Assembly: GCA_964030785.1 (NCBI GenBank)
Contig: OZ034972.1
Span: 19,471,683-19,535,682 of the forward strand
DNA from: Siderastrea siderea
Taxonomy: Eukaryota; Cnidaria; Anthozoa; Scleractinia; Rhizangiidae
DNA length: 64,000 nt
Direction of reading: 5' to 3'
Shown here: positions 1 to 11,600 of the stretch, piece by piece
Numbering within the stretch: position 1 is the stretch's first letter
Layout: every line of letters starts with the position of its first letter
Notes under the pieces: generated by a model
Told to the model about the DNA's origin: nothing
Databases searched by the model: none
The model's input: the letters and a program-made list of their open reading frames with translations, nothing else
Made by a program: the position numbers and the translations under genes

Positions 1-207
1 AACAACAGACTTCTTTTTTACGTGGAAAAGTGCCTGCAATTAATATTTTGTTGAGCGAACACAAACCAGGCCAGACACGTCAAGCCGCCAACAATCTGCT
101 ACTTGCACGTGAACATTCGCCAGATGTCAATAATAAGCCAATCAGCATTCCTTATCTGGAACAAGGCTACCGTTATGGTTGGCCATTCGTTTCAAAATTA
201 TGACACG

Positions 208-395
208 ATATACGTGGGTTTTTTGTCGCGTATACTTGTTAAGATCTCTTATATATGGGCTTTATCCCACGTATACGGCCATTTTCAACGCATATACGCG
301 TTCAAAACTCGCGTATATACGCGCCCTTCAAGGGCCCATATATGCGAGGGCTAAAATGCGCGTATACCCGATTACGTAATCGTATACGCGAGGTT
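208..395. repeat. Palindromic CGTATACG-rich repeat patch
   Basis: The palindromic octamer CGTATACG and close variants (GCGTATAC, CGTATATACGCG, CCGTATATGC-like) recur about every 15-30 bases. The stretch also has several TATATA cores. No protein is suggested. It looks like a degraded simple satellite or the internal part of a MITE. The rest of 1-495 holds nothing else recognisable. Confidence 0.5.
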
Positions 396-495
396 TAGAA
401 AATCATCTGTATATGATGGCATGAAAAGTGCCTTCCTTCGGAAAGGTCGCCATGTACGATGCCAATGAAAAGTACCTGTTAAAAGAAATGTAAAC

Positions 496-894
496 ATGGC
501 GGCAATTGGCAATGTTCGAATTGTGGTTTGTCTTCTCTTGGATATTTGCAACTGCTCTGCTGCAACAGAACTGTTGGAAGCTGTTACTAATCTTTTAACT
601 GGCTGTTTAAGATTTTATCCTTACGCTAGTCGCAACACGACAGAGAACTTGATCGTCCGCTTTGAGGTTGCTTTGGCTTCAGCTCGTTTGGTAAATTCGT
701 TTGAGAGAGATGATCAAGTGAACGCTGAGAGAATACCACATTTTGAATCACTGGTGAGACAGCTGCAAATCTTATTGAAACTGATGGGGAACGTTCGCAA
801 TAAGAGCAGTTTCATGTACCTCAGTCAAAAACGTGGTCATTTTTTGTATTTGTTAGGAAATTTCAAAAAGTTATTGTTATTATTTATGGCATAA
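496..894 (+). CDS. Hypothetical open frame, possible exon (132 aa)
   Basis: This open frame begins at an ATG in a favourable context (AAACATGGCGG) and runs 132 codons to TAA. The N-terminal half looks protein-like: a hydrophobic, Cys-containing helix, then a mixed charged helix around residues 45-95. The last 30 codons turn Lys/Leu-rich and look like read-through into non-coding DNA, so the real exon may end earlier at an unseen donor. I do not recognise the family. No neighbouring exon could be joined with confidence, and it may be a transposon-borne fragment. Confidence 0.3.
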   Translation: MAAIGNVRIVVCLLLDICNCSAATELLEAVTNLLTGCLRFYPYASRNTTENLIVRFEVALASARLVNSFERDDQVNAERIPHFESLVRQLQILLKLMGNVRNKSSFMYLSQKRGHFLYLLGNFKKLLLLFMA

Positions 895-1675
895 AACACG
901 ATACCTGTTAAGATACAATTCATTATTTGTAAAACATGCTAAGAATTACATGAATGTGTAGCGCACTTTTGTTGTTATCATTAAGTTGACAAAGCACATT
1001 GACATATGAAGTAACTTGAACAAATCTTTTGTTACTAATTTTTACTGTTCAAATTTGCCTATCAATGAAATATACACGTTCATTAAAACTTTTGAAACTA
1101 AGATAACTCCTTACAGCTATTTTCTGCACTCAGTTGGCCTTTATCAAGTTGAACTTTGGAATTGCATCAAGAGAAGAATCGCATTAATTACAAGTGTGTA
1201 GATGTTTCTTCTTCGCAAATGTCCCAGTTGTGTCCCCAGTTGTGGTATCGGCGTCATGCTGATATCCACTTCTTTATATTTGTTAAATTAAATTGTCTAA
1301 ATCAGATTTAGATTCTGGTATGGAAGTAAGATGACTTTGGCTGGAAAATGACCCGTTTTTATCTCTACGCCACTGGAAGTTGTCCTGGAAACTAATAACA
1401 TTCTTGTTGTGCACTTGTCACTGGGAACCCCCATCACGGGAAAACTTGAGGCATTAGCTGAGGGCAAAAAATGAAGAAAGAGCCCCACCTGTACTGAGGG
1501 GGAACATGTTATCCCTTGTGTAGAAAGACAACCAAGACCGCTCTCATAAACACAACAGGGATTTTTGTTCATTTCTTTTTTCGTGTGGAGCTTGGGTGCT
1601 TCTACACTTGCCTCAACAGTAATCCAGTAATCAACAGGGTCGATGATCTACTCTGAGACCCTTATGCCTGGCTAT
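895..1675. other. Non-coding stretch without recognised features
   Basis: AT-rich sequence. The short frames here have no protein-like composition, and I see no repeat arrays or RNA genes until the hammerhead motif at 1676. Confidence 0.5.
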
Positions 1676-1720
1676 GCCGTGCTGATGAGTCCTAACAAGG
1701 ACGAAACAGCTGTCCATGGC
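1676..1720 (+). ncRNA. Hammerhead ribozyme (type I, short stem III)
   Basis: All parts of the catalytic fold are present in order. Stem I 5' strand GCCGTG (1676-1681) is followed by core CTGATGA (1682-1688), stem II GTCC/GGAC closing a 6-base loop (1689-1702), core GAAA (1703-1706), and a two-base-pair stem III inside the palindrome ACAGCTGT. The cleavage nucleotide is C1714 (GUC context), and the stem I 3' strand CATGGC pairs with GCCGTG (one G-U). Self-cleavage is predicted between 1714 and 1715. Very short stem III motifs of this kind are typical of animal retroelements (Penelope-like elements, retrozymes), where two copies act as a dimer. No reverse transcriptase is visible nearby. Confidence 0.8.
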
Positions 1721-1796
1721 TGTCGCTGCCTAGGTGATATGGCTGTGGAGTTGTGTTGTGTGCGTGGGGTACTCCCTATAGTAGGCTGTAAGGGTA

Positions 1797-1824
1797 GGCT
1801 CCGCCCAAAGGGGGAGCCTTTTTT
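1797..1824 (+). terminator. GC-rich hairpin followed by a T run
   Basis: GGCTCC and GGAGCC flank an inner CCC/GGG pairing. This forms a strong stem-loop at 1797-1818, followed directly by TTTTTT. It lies about 80 bases downstream of the hammerhead core, so it could end a small RNA made through the ribozyme. A chance structure is also possible. Confidence 0.35.
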
Positions 1825-3954
1825 AAGCTTGTATTATACTAAAGGGTAGGGAAAATTGCCATTTTAGTATATAAAAAATTCTATTGTTTTGGTTTATCCT
1901 TGAGGTATAAGAAAGGGGTGCAATTTTGCTCCAGGTATATGAAAGGGGTGCCATATTGGTAAAAATTAGTATTTTAAAGGGTAAGGGTTTGAATCTCTGG
2001 GCAGAGCCTCCCTGTATAAAAGTTTATCTAGTAACCCCCCCCCCCCCCTTGGGGTTGTATGTCCATTTCCTTCAAATGGACATCTTGAAGACCACATTAG
2101 AGACTATCTATCAAACGTAAAATCTTTTCAAAATATTGTAACACAAAAAACATAGGCAACAGGTTCCATCAGCTGCCCCCTTGTACCACTGTGAGGGTGT
2201 GACTTTGCTTGTACCTCCGAGGGTAAGGTCTAAGCCCCTCTGACAGCGTGGCTTTTTTAATTTAAAGAGTATGAAAAATTTTGGTGACCGCTGCAAACAG
2301 ACTAGAGTGTTTTATTGAATTTCTCCTCCTGTCACAAGCCCAATGTTAAAAGGGATTTGTGAAAGGAGAGACTTCAAGACTTCTATGAACAAACTCTTCT
2401 AAAACACTTTAATTTGAAGAGAAGAATATAGAGAACTTTAAAACAAACCTACTCAAGAGGGTTTACCCCAACAAATATTTCCAGAAAAATGGTTCACAAG
2501 TGAAGTTCAAAGACAGGGTACAAGCCCTCCAACAAAAGCACAAAGGAATTAAATAATGGATGCTGCCTTTTGTGACACAATATCTTCCAACAGTGCCTAA
2601 CTTAAAAGAAATCCTTGTGAACACATGATGGTAAAACAACCATTGCTCAGGGCAATATTTAAGGAACTGCCACTAAGATCAAAGAAAAGAAGGTGTTCCC
2701 TTAAAGATGTACTCATGACAGCAAAATTATTGTTTCGTTCAAAATATGAAATTAATAGCGTGAAATTAACCTGGAGATTATCTGCATTCATTTAGTTAAC
2801 AATTAAACATAACAACATAACATGAACTTTATTTACACGAATTTTGAGTAGCCAGAAAGGCTAATATTTCCGTGCAACAAAAAAACGTGAAAACAAAGAG
2901 AGAGAGAGAAAAAAAGAAACTTATTTACTTGACAAATATCTAAAATAATTACCTAAAATTTTGCATTGTTCATTGAAAAGAAACTGTTTCCAAAAGATGT
3001 TTAAAACTAGTTAAAGAACATTCTCTTCTGATATTATCTGGTAGCGAGTTCCATAAAGAACACTGATTGACATATGACATTGCTAGATTATATGCTGTTT
3101 TAACCCTTTCGCTCCCAAGAGTGCCTAAAATAAAAAACCACTTGAGACGAATCCCAAATTTTATTTTTTGTAAAATCCTAAAATATAAATAGTACCATGT
3201 GAAAGTACTGCTGAAGAGGTTTTGTTTGAGTGGCCACACCATAGGATTTCGTCCATAGACTTAAAAAGTTAGAATCACCTTGATTGTCTCCATAACTAAC
3301 TCTGGGAGTGAAAGGGTTAACATGCGGTCGGATTTCAGTCCGTAGTTGAATTTTCAAGGAGTTGTCACGTTTTTGCTAACCGGCAAAAGGCTAACCTGTA
3401 TCAAGCTAACCTGTGTTAAGCTACGACCCGCCACAGAACTAAGTGAATCCTGATTGTAAAATTAGAGTTTTAAATTAAGCTATTTTCCAGTGAAATCATT
3501 GCATGAGAAATTATAAGCAAGTTGCGTAACGATAAATTGTATTGCTCTGTTTCCGATCGAATAATTACTAGTTTTAATAAACATGATGATTACACGATAT
3601 GTGGCGGTCTCTGAAATAATCAGATCATGATAGCGCGCCGTGAACTACGCGAAACTACTATCAACAACCTAAAGTTTAAAGCATGCTTATGGGAGTCGCT
3701 CAAACCTATCTACACTGATCTGGGTTTCTTGGCAACTCCAATTGAATTCCGTAGGCCCACAGGCAGCCCAGACGCGTTGTAAGTGGAGTTCATTTTAAAA
3801 TTGAAAAGGGTTAAAATATATGTAATAGCACGAAATAAATCTTTAATTCAGGAATTAAATCTTGTATACTTCTGCTTATTGTGTCCTGTTTAATTAATTT
3901 CCGGTTAATCTTGCACCGCTCTCTTAAATTACGCAATCGCTTGTTAGCGTCGCT
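1825..3954. other. Repeat-poor non-coding stretch
   Basis: I find no supported gene. There is a C run near 2037-2049 and a short purine-rich tract near 2880-2925. Short open frames on both strands lack protein-like composition, start context or splice partners. Confidence 0.5.
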
Positions 3955-4100
3955 GCTTATATAAGCCGTTAAGCCTAAGGTTTGCAGAGATTTATTACAG
4001 ACTAACCGGTGATAAAAGAATCGAGATATCTTGAAATAAAGCCTGTCAACGTTCAGCTCAGTGCTCTCCTGTTCGTCCTGGCTGGTTTAAATGACAGTTT
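3955..4100 (+). promoter_or_regulatory. LTR-like TATA and polyadenylation arrangement
   Basis: A TATA box (CTTATATAAG near 3955-3964) is followed about 75 bases later by AATAAA (4035-4040) and a GT-rich tail. This is the promoter-plus-poly(A) spacing of a retrotransposon LTR. I could not find matching LTR ends, a target duplication or a second LTR, so it may be a solo-LTR remnant or chance. Confidence 0.25.
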
Positions 4101-4178
4101 GTGGCTTTTTGCAATCGGAGGTAGCTTCCACTAAAGAAGAATTAAAGGCTGGTGACCCGGCCAACGAACCATCTTCAC

Positions 4179-4246
4179 TAGCCTCCCACGCAGTCGTTTT
4201 TAGGGGAGTAATACGACTCCCCTAAAAACGACTGCGTGGAAGGCTA
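4179..4246. repeat. Near-perfect 31-bp inverted repeat with 6-base loop
   Basis: The arms 4179-4209 and 4216-4246 are reverse complements with one mismatch, around the loop AATACG. Transcribed or single-stranded, it would form a very stable hairpin. It resembles back-to-back ends of a small palindromic DNA transposon (MITE). Confidence 0.75.
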
Positions 4247-4984
4247 CATCTTCACGCGAAGCGCAATAAATTCCCGAATAATGGACGGACCCGCTCCAAA
4301 TTGCGATCAGCTGAACCATGGATTACGTGGTTTTCTGTGTATTTAGCGCTGGTTCTCAAAATCCATCGCAACTGCCCGAGAATCCCACATTTATCTACCT
4401 AAACTTGACCTTTTCGCTTCGCCATGAACCGTAACACCGACGGGTAGGCTACGGGATTTGAATACTTTAGCTTAGCGACCGTGTTCGCTCAACAAAATAG
4501 CACTGGCTACGGGAGGGACGGTACTATTACCACTGGAATCGAATGTGCTTTGTGAATGTCATGAATGTCATTAAGACGTGCTTTGTTCAAATTGTATCTC
4601 AACTCTTAAACCCATAATTATCACGCCAAAATCTCGAAATGCCCATTTTCAAAATGCTTTTCTTGTGAGTAAAATGAAACAGTTCGATGAATGGTTTTTC
4701 GGGTGTTCGAAACGAGCGCCATTTGCAGTCAGTTATAAATTTGATTGTTTACAAACGGCGGTTTTGTTGTATTTGAATATAAATGTGGTCCAAAATATCG
4801 CCAAACACAGTTAATGACCTTTACTAATGTGAGAAAAGTAGCCTAAAACGAAATACAGAATACAGATGGCCCAAACGTGTCAATTTTAAGATTTGAATAA
4901 TTTTACGAAGATTTGGCGGTACGAAAATTTATGCAGTTTTATCATTTTGGCGCCAAAAGTCGTTGAATACAATGTCGCTTCTAC

Positions 4985-5540
4985 CCGCTCATTACTTGGA
5001 CTGTGTCATTCAAAGATGGTGATTATTTATCAGAATTTGTCACAGCGGAACAGAAAAAATGAGAATAGAAAAATCAGTCGACGAATCTTTTTCTTTTTCT
5101 TTTTTATTTTGAATTCAATGTCACCCTCTCTCTGAAGGACACAGTGTGCATTGCATAGTTGTGTAAAGTGGTTTTCCGCTTTTAACCAGCTCCAATGTTG
5201 AGTGGCTTGTGCCCGCTCATTACTTGGACTGTGCTCCTTCAAAGATGGTGATTTTCTTAAAATCAGAATTTGTTAAAGGAACACAGAAAAATTCAGAATA
5301 GAAAGGTTAACTGACACATCTTTTACTTTCACTTTAAAATTTTGAATTCAATGTCACCCTCTCGTTGAAGGACACAGTGTGCCTTTTTTGCGCTCGCCCC
5401 AATGTTTGCGCGGCTAAAAAACGAAAAATGCCTTGAACGCCTTACGGAAATGCTTGCTACGCAGGCTACAGTGTGCCTTGTATAGTTGTGTGAAGTGGTT
5501 TTCGGCTTTTAACCAGCTCCAATGTTGAGTGGCTTCTGTC
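4985..5540 (+). repeat. Dispersed repeat, two and a half tandem copies
   Basis: A unit of about 225 bases starts near 4988 and again near 5213, with a partial third copy at 5340-5540. Its head is CGCTCATTACTTGGACTGTG. It also carries an internal block about a GGACACAGTGTGC sequence and a tail CCAATGTTGAGTGGC. The same unit recurs in the same orientation at 41280-41600, on the other side of the MULE element. Confidence 0.65.
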
Positions 5541-5951
5541 CGCTCAGTCAGGGATAGTGTTACTCGTTGAAGTCCTTGAAAACCCCTAGAATTTAATTTT
5601 AGATTTCAAGGGTGCTTGAAAAGCCCTTGAAAAGAAGAATTTCTGCTGAAAGTGCTTGAAAACTCCTTGAATGTTTGCCCAGATGGGCAAAAATATTGGA
5701 TTATAACAAAGTAATTCAAAGATAAGTTAAAACATTGAGCACAGATTTTAAAATCAGGGACAGAATTTTCGAAAATATGCGTCCAATCCTGTGCTGTTAC
5801 ATGCTGGGTGGAATTCTGTGTTGTGTGAATTGCATTCTGGGATCAGTCTCTTAACTATGTGATCAGGTGGAAGCCATCTTGTACGTCGGTCTTGTATGGG
5901 TAGTTAGGGTGATCGGACAAAAACTCATCTAAACATGAATCGAAATGCCTG

Positions 5952-5960
5952 GCAGAGGTG
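5952..5960. repeat. Proposed 9-bp target-site duplication, left copy
   Basis: GCAGAGGTG lies immediately outside the left inverted end and matches 40419-40427 exactly. Nine bases is the usual duplication length for Mutator-like transposons. Confidence 0.5.
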
Positions 5961-5975
5961 GAGGTTGCCTATTTA

Positions 5976-6105
5976 CCGAGTTAGGATTTCGAGTTGGATT
6001 TCGAGTTAGGATTTCGAGTTGGATTTTCGAGTTAGGATTTCGAGTTGGATTTTCGAGTTAGGATTTCGAGTTGGATTTTCGAGTTGGATTTCGAGTTAGG
6101 ATTTT
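5976..6105 (+). repeat. Minisatellite of the MULE left end
   Basis: Alternating CGAGTTAGGATTT and CGAGTTGGATTTT blocks form a tandem array with a period of about 24-25 bases. The reverse complement of the same array sits at 40111-40402, so the pair acts as a long terminal inverted repeat of different copy number. Confidence 0.8.
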
Positions 6106-6226
6106 TTTGGAGGTTTTTTTTGGCGGGATTTTTTTGGCGCGTTTTTTTTTGGCGAGGTTCCAATACATTTTGAGTGGTTTTACACAACGTACTTTGTCAC
6201 CGGTGTTGCACGTTTTCGCTGTTAAG

Positions 6227-8612
6227 ATGGAGGAGGAGGAGAATGTCAGACCGGTAAGGGCAATCTTGTTTAATCTGTCTTAGTATTGCTTGTGTAATTG
6301 TATGTTTTTACTGAAAACAATAGCTGGCACTTCAATGATTGCTTTTAGTTATGAATTATTCATTAACTTTCGGTTGTCTTTTCATTTGCAAGCCAAATCG
6401 GCCGGGGTTTTTTAAAAGCATGAAGATAAACCACAGGCTTACCATCCTCTGTTTGTGTGGTGGGCTGTGCGTTTGTAATGGCTGTGTCGGTTTATCAAAT
6501 TAGCAAAACTAAAACCGAAATTTAGGAGTTTGAAAACTGAGGAAAATGAAATAAAAACTCACAAAATTGCTGCCATGGTGTTTTGATTTGTGTTTCTGTG
6601 TTTATTTTGGTGATTAAAGGCTCGTGAAAGCGATGTTTTTAAAATAACGGTCGGACTCGCTCAAAAGTAGAGAAAGAGAACAAGGCATGCAACTAGGCGA
6701 CCCGCAAATTACACTACCAGTCGAACATTTCGCCAAAAAAATCATATTTGCCGTATTCACTCACACCAAAAAATCATGGCCCTCAAAAGAATAGTCTTCG
6801 AAGAAAAATTAGGCCAAATTTGAGTTGGATTCTATTGCGGATAGACCTTTAAATTCGAGCCCAAACTTTTGAATACGACCGTCAATTTGCTTTCTCCCTA
6901 TGATCTGCAAGAAATCCGAACTCAAAGGAATTCGAAGAATGCATTTTTCCGTTAAAACTTGAATTCGCGTGCGACAAACTGCCACCCCTGGCCTCCCTAC
7001 GCGAAACGTTTGGTCCGTGACAAAATCTTCTCTGTGGTCACCCGAGTGGCGAGTTTACCGACAAAGCGGGAACCCAGTTGAAAGACGCGATTTTTTAAAT
7101 TTCCCCTGCGCGTCGACTGAGGGTCGCTGGGCGCAAAAATTCAAAACAAAACAAAATGGAAGACACGGACTCAGGCCAGCCTAAGGCCAAGAAGAAAAAG
7201 ACCGAAAAGGGAAATGAAAAACGGTGGCGGTACCAGAAATATTCAAGTACTTAAAATTCTTACATTTCTGGGGGAAGAAGACTTATTTTGCAGGGCAAAG
7301 AATTCTGTGAGATGAAAATACATTCTACTATATTGAACGGAATAAACTACTCAGCAGTTCATTACCAAGCCATCGATTACTTTCAGTATTATTTCCTAAA
7401 CCTAGCCACAGACAAAAGCCAAAAAGTCGAGTTATGGATCCCCTACTTTTTCAGCAGTTAACCAAACACTTCTGTTACTATGGTGCAAACTTCTTTTCCT
7501 TTCAAAGTGAAACGAAAATCCTTCGCTTTCACCCAAGGAAATTTTTTATCTGGATTTTAACTCATAATTCTGTGTTAACCTGTTATGAAAACGGAAAAAT
7601 GCAAACCAGTTAAACGTAACGAAGCGATTCGCATGATCTTAATAGCTGCTGTTGTTTGGCAATGGTAAATGGCACACACACACACACACACACAAGGTAA
7701 AAAAGAAAAAATCAATTCAACATACCACCACCGTTTTTCAATTCACTTTCAGGAAAAGATAGAGTCTTAATTGAATGATGAAGCTTAATGTTGTGTTTTT
7801 CATACAGAATGTTTTCGATTTGACCATAAGCCCTATCAAAAAAGAGCTTGATCTTCATGTTGCCAGTGATGGTAGCATAAAGGAGGATTACAAGGTTATT
7901 TTTTGTTTTTGTTGTTGTTGTACGGGCTGCGTGTACATTCTTATCTTTCATCAGTTATTTTATTTACTCTTTGAAAGTAACAATAGTGCAGTGTTAAAAC
8001 AATGAATAAATAATTCCCCCCCCCCCCCCCTAGGATTTAAAGAACAGTGACAGTGATTGCAGTCTCCTGGAAACACCTAATTGGCTGCAGGATGCAAAAA
8101 AGGTCAGTATCCTCAGTTATCTGTTAATTTTTTTGTGATTTAAACTGTGGTGAATTGCATTTTTAGCTAGAAAGAGTGCAGCATGTGTGTGTATCATTAT
8201 TTGATTTCCAGGTATTCTACCGCTACATGTTAAACAAGGATCCAGGCAAAAACAATGTTTTTTAATTATTGTCATAGCAAAATGTTAAAGAAGAGCTGCC
8301 ATACTCAGATGAGTCATCAGATGACTGCACAAATGAATGCCCAAAATGTGCAAAGGCCTTTTCAACCAGGTCTAATCTGTTAAAACACACACGGCTTGGG
8401 AGGTGCAAGGGAAACCACACAGAAGTGTGAGTAAATACAACAAGTTTAAACATCAAAGTTTTTTTCTAAAAGACACAGGGTATTAGATGTCGAGTGTTGT
8501 GGACCAGCTTTTTCTGGCTTCCACCTAAATGTTCTGGGCCCCCAACATGGACTGAAAATTGTGTGAAACTTATAAAATAATAATGAATGATGATCAAATA
8601 AAGAGTGGTAAT

Positions 8613-8660
<48 letters not shown>

Positions 8661-11600
8661 CAAATGTTGATTGTCTGGCTTCATTTAAAAAATGGTTGCC
8701 CAAACTGTCTTAGTACTATTGCAACTCATTATGAAAGATAAAAGTTATTTTGTTATTTTACAGCCAGCGTCTGTCAAAGAATAGACGGCCATTGACTGAA
8801 GTGTAAGTCTAACAGAACTTATGTGTATATTTGATTCCTCCAAACCGAGCAATCTTGGTTCAAGCCCAGTATTCCTATTTCCTTCATGCAACAGAAACTT
8901 GTACACACTCTTGCCTCATGGCCACTAAGATAGTACATGTATGTACACTAACTTTACAGATTGTACGGTCCCTTTCATGGTGAAAGGAGGAGCTGATCGA
9001 GTATATTGTGTCAAATGACATATTTTTCCTCTAAAACTTGCAAGATTCGATCATTGTTTGCTTGGATTTGCCTACCAGAGTTTGTTTTAACCCTTTAAGC
9101 CTCAGTTTCAAAACACAAATTCTCTTTACTTATTTCCATACATTTTTCTATAGTTTTTAGCTAGAGAATTTTAAAATGATTAATGTATTTTTCCTTAAGA
9201 GATCATTTTGTCAGTTCTCATAACCTGTTTTATTGTTAATGTAATGCTATTGTAAGGAGAAATTTGACGTTGGCACTCTTGGGGCTTTAAAGGCTAACAT
9301 TTTACATTAACTTCCAGAAATGTGTTAGCTCGCCAAGATGAAGTGAAAGAAGTAGAATGTCTACCTTTTGATGTGGATGGGGATTGCGCCTTCAAAATTA
9401 CCTGCCTTAAAGAGCAAATGATGAAAGTTTCCAAAAATGGCAGGCCTTGGAAACAGTGGGTCACATCAAATAGGGGTAAGTGCTGGTTTAAATGTTACCT
9501 TGTTCCAAGATATAATCATTGTACACACTAGGTATTTGTTCCTCAGTGTCTATTTAATGTCTGCATATTAATAATTGCCATCTGATATATATTTTTTTGC
9601 ATGAGATTGATTTATTAGCACCAAAAGTATCAGTTATTGATTCAGCCACATGCTTTTAGGCTGGGCTCCTTTAATTTTAAATAAATGTTCCATATTAATG
9701 GGACCAAAATGCTGCAATATATAATGTTACAAAGTTACCTTTATTGCAAAGGTGAATTCAATAATTGAGTAACTGCCGTTTTGTTGGTTACGGGCAGAGA
9801 AAGGGGACCCCTAGAAGAAGGTGATGTAAGAAGAAAGTCATAACACCTTCAAGTGGCATATTTCCTTTATCATGATAATAATTATTGTTCATGTCATTGC
9901 TTAAATAAGTGCCACCCTGAGTAAGTGCCGCATTTGGGACTAAAATGTTAATAAGCACCGCAGTCCCCATGCGCCGCTTCTTCGAGGGATTCCGTATAAC
10001 TAAAAAAACACTACAAAGAAACTCAGAAACAGTATTAAAATGAGCAGTGAAAATTAAAGAGAAGTGATGACACTACTGGCAAAGCAATTTAAAAGGGCTG
10101 GGAAAAGACTGATGATGACAATCAAAACACACTTGTTACGTGAAATTTACATACAGAGGAAAAAATACTCTTAAATTCAAAGAACATACACGTCCAATTG
10201 TTAAATAAGAGCCACTTTCAAATAAGGGCCACCCTTGAATAAGAAGTGCACACTGCAGGGCGAAAAGTTAAATAAGCGCTGTGGCACTTAATTATTTAAG
10301 TAAATACAGGTAAGGTATTTATTTATTTTCCCAAAACCTCTTAATCTCTTAACCGAAAAACATGATACTGATTTATTTTTTTGGGTGTCTTATTTAATTG
10401 TTTATTTCTTGTGCATAACTCTATATATCAATACTTTTTATATACAGCTGGATTTGATGGTGTCAGACGCATAGCATCTTGTGATGGCACTTATAGATGC
10501 ATCAATACCAAGTGTCCATGCTTGCTTTCTTACAAGAAAGAAAATAAGAAGAACTTTCAGCAGAAATCAAAGGCAGATGTTGTCTGCGGTTGTTGTGGAT
10601 ATAGTGCTATAGCTGTTCCCTGTATGGCCAAAAAAGTGTGGGAGTTTGAAAACTCAAATGTCATAGTTTACCATAGTGGCACCCACACGTGTGAAGCCAA
10701 ACCTCCACTGCCTGATGCCACACTCAAAGCTGAACAGTTTTTTAAAAATAATTCAGCATCTAAGCCCAGTCAATTTCCATATGAATGTTTGAGAAGCTCT
10801 TTGCATGATGGCAAAACCATTGAAGAGGTTTACAGCGAGGCCAAAGGCCTCACTAACCTTAAAAAAATTCAGAACATCAAGCAGAAAGTTGTCAAGGAGA
10901 TAAATCCAGTGGGCCACTCCTTTGATGCTTTGGCAAAGATCAAGGAAGCCACAGACAAATATGACCCCTACCTTCTTTGGAAAGTTAAAGATGGAAGATT
11001 GGATGGAAGCACAATTGTGTTTAGAACGAGCAAAGAAAAGCTTGAAATAGCTGTACAGATGCAACTGGGGAGCCAACACTCTTTAGAGGAGGAGGACTGT
11101 TTCCTTGACGCTGAACACGACAGGGTAAAGGGCATGAAGACCATAAACCTCTCAGTTCTACATCCTACAATTAAAGAAATTGTGACCATTGCAAGCATGG
11201 AGTGTGAGACAGAGTCAACCGAAACCCTGTGTGACTTCTGGAAGTGTCTCAATGAGGTATGTTGTTATTCAATTTTTATTTGTGAGTTGATTTTAAGTGG
11301 TACCATGATCAATTAGTCAGTTCACGCATTTAAGAATGAAAAAAAGTGGTTGGTGGAAAAGTGAAAACACTGCTCATATAAAAAAAACATCTTTGCATTC
11401 AAAAGATAACAAGAAGAACTTATAGCTTGAAACTGCGCTGGTCACGTGACCAGCCTAGGGGAGCCTTGTTGGGGGATAAAATATTGCATCCCCAGCACTG
11501 GCCCCATTACCCGCGTCAAAAGTGTTGCGACTGACAAACAAAACGGTTAGAAAACACCTTGTGTGAAATTTCATGGTTGAGTAGTTCCATGTGCATTTAA

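Noticed and set aside
3955..4100. Full LTR retrotransposon
   Set aside because: Only a TATA/poly(A) arrangement is visible. No reverse transcriptase, paired LTR or target duplication was found, so only a low-confidence LTR-like feature is listed.
5030..5242. Lys/Phe-rich open frames on both strands
   Set aside because: They come from a T-rich tract inside a dispersed repeat.
8466..8741. Ile/Tyr-rich open frames on both strands
   Set aside because: Produced by the (TA)n microsatellite.
10381..10447. Upstream start of the large transposase exon frame
   Set aside because: The frame is opened by a non-ATG codon in the intron. The acceptor TATACAG ending at 10447 and phase matching with the exon ending at 9475 place the exon start at 10448.
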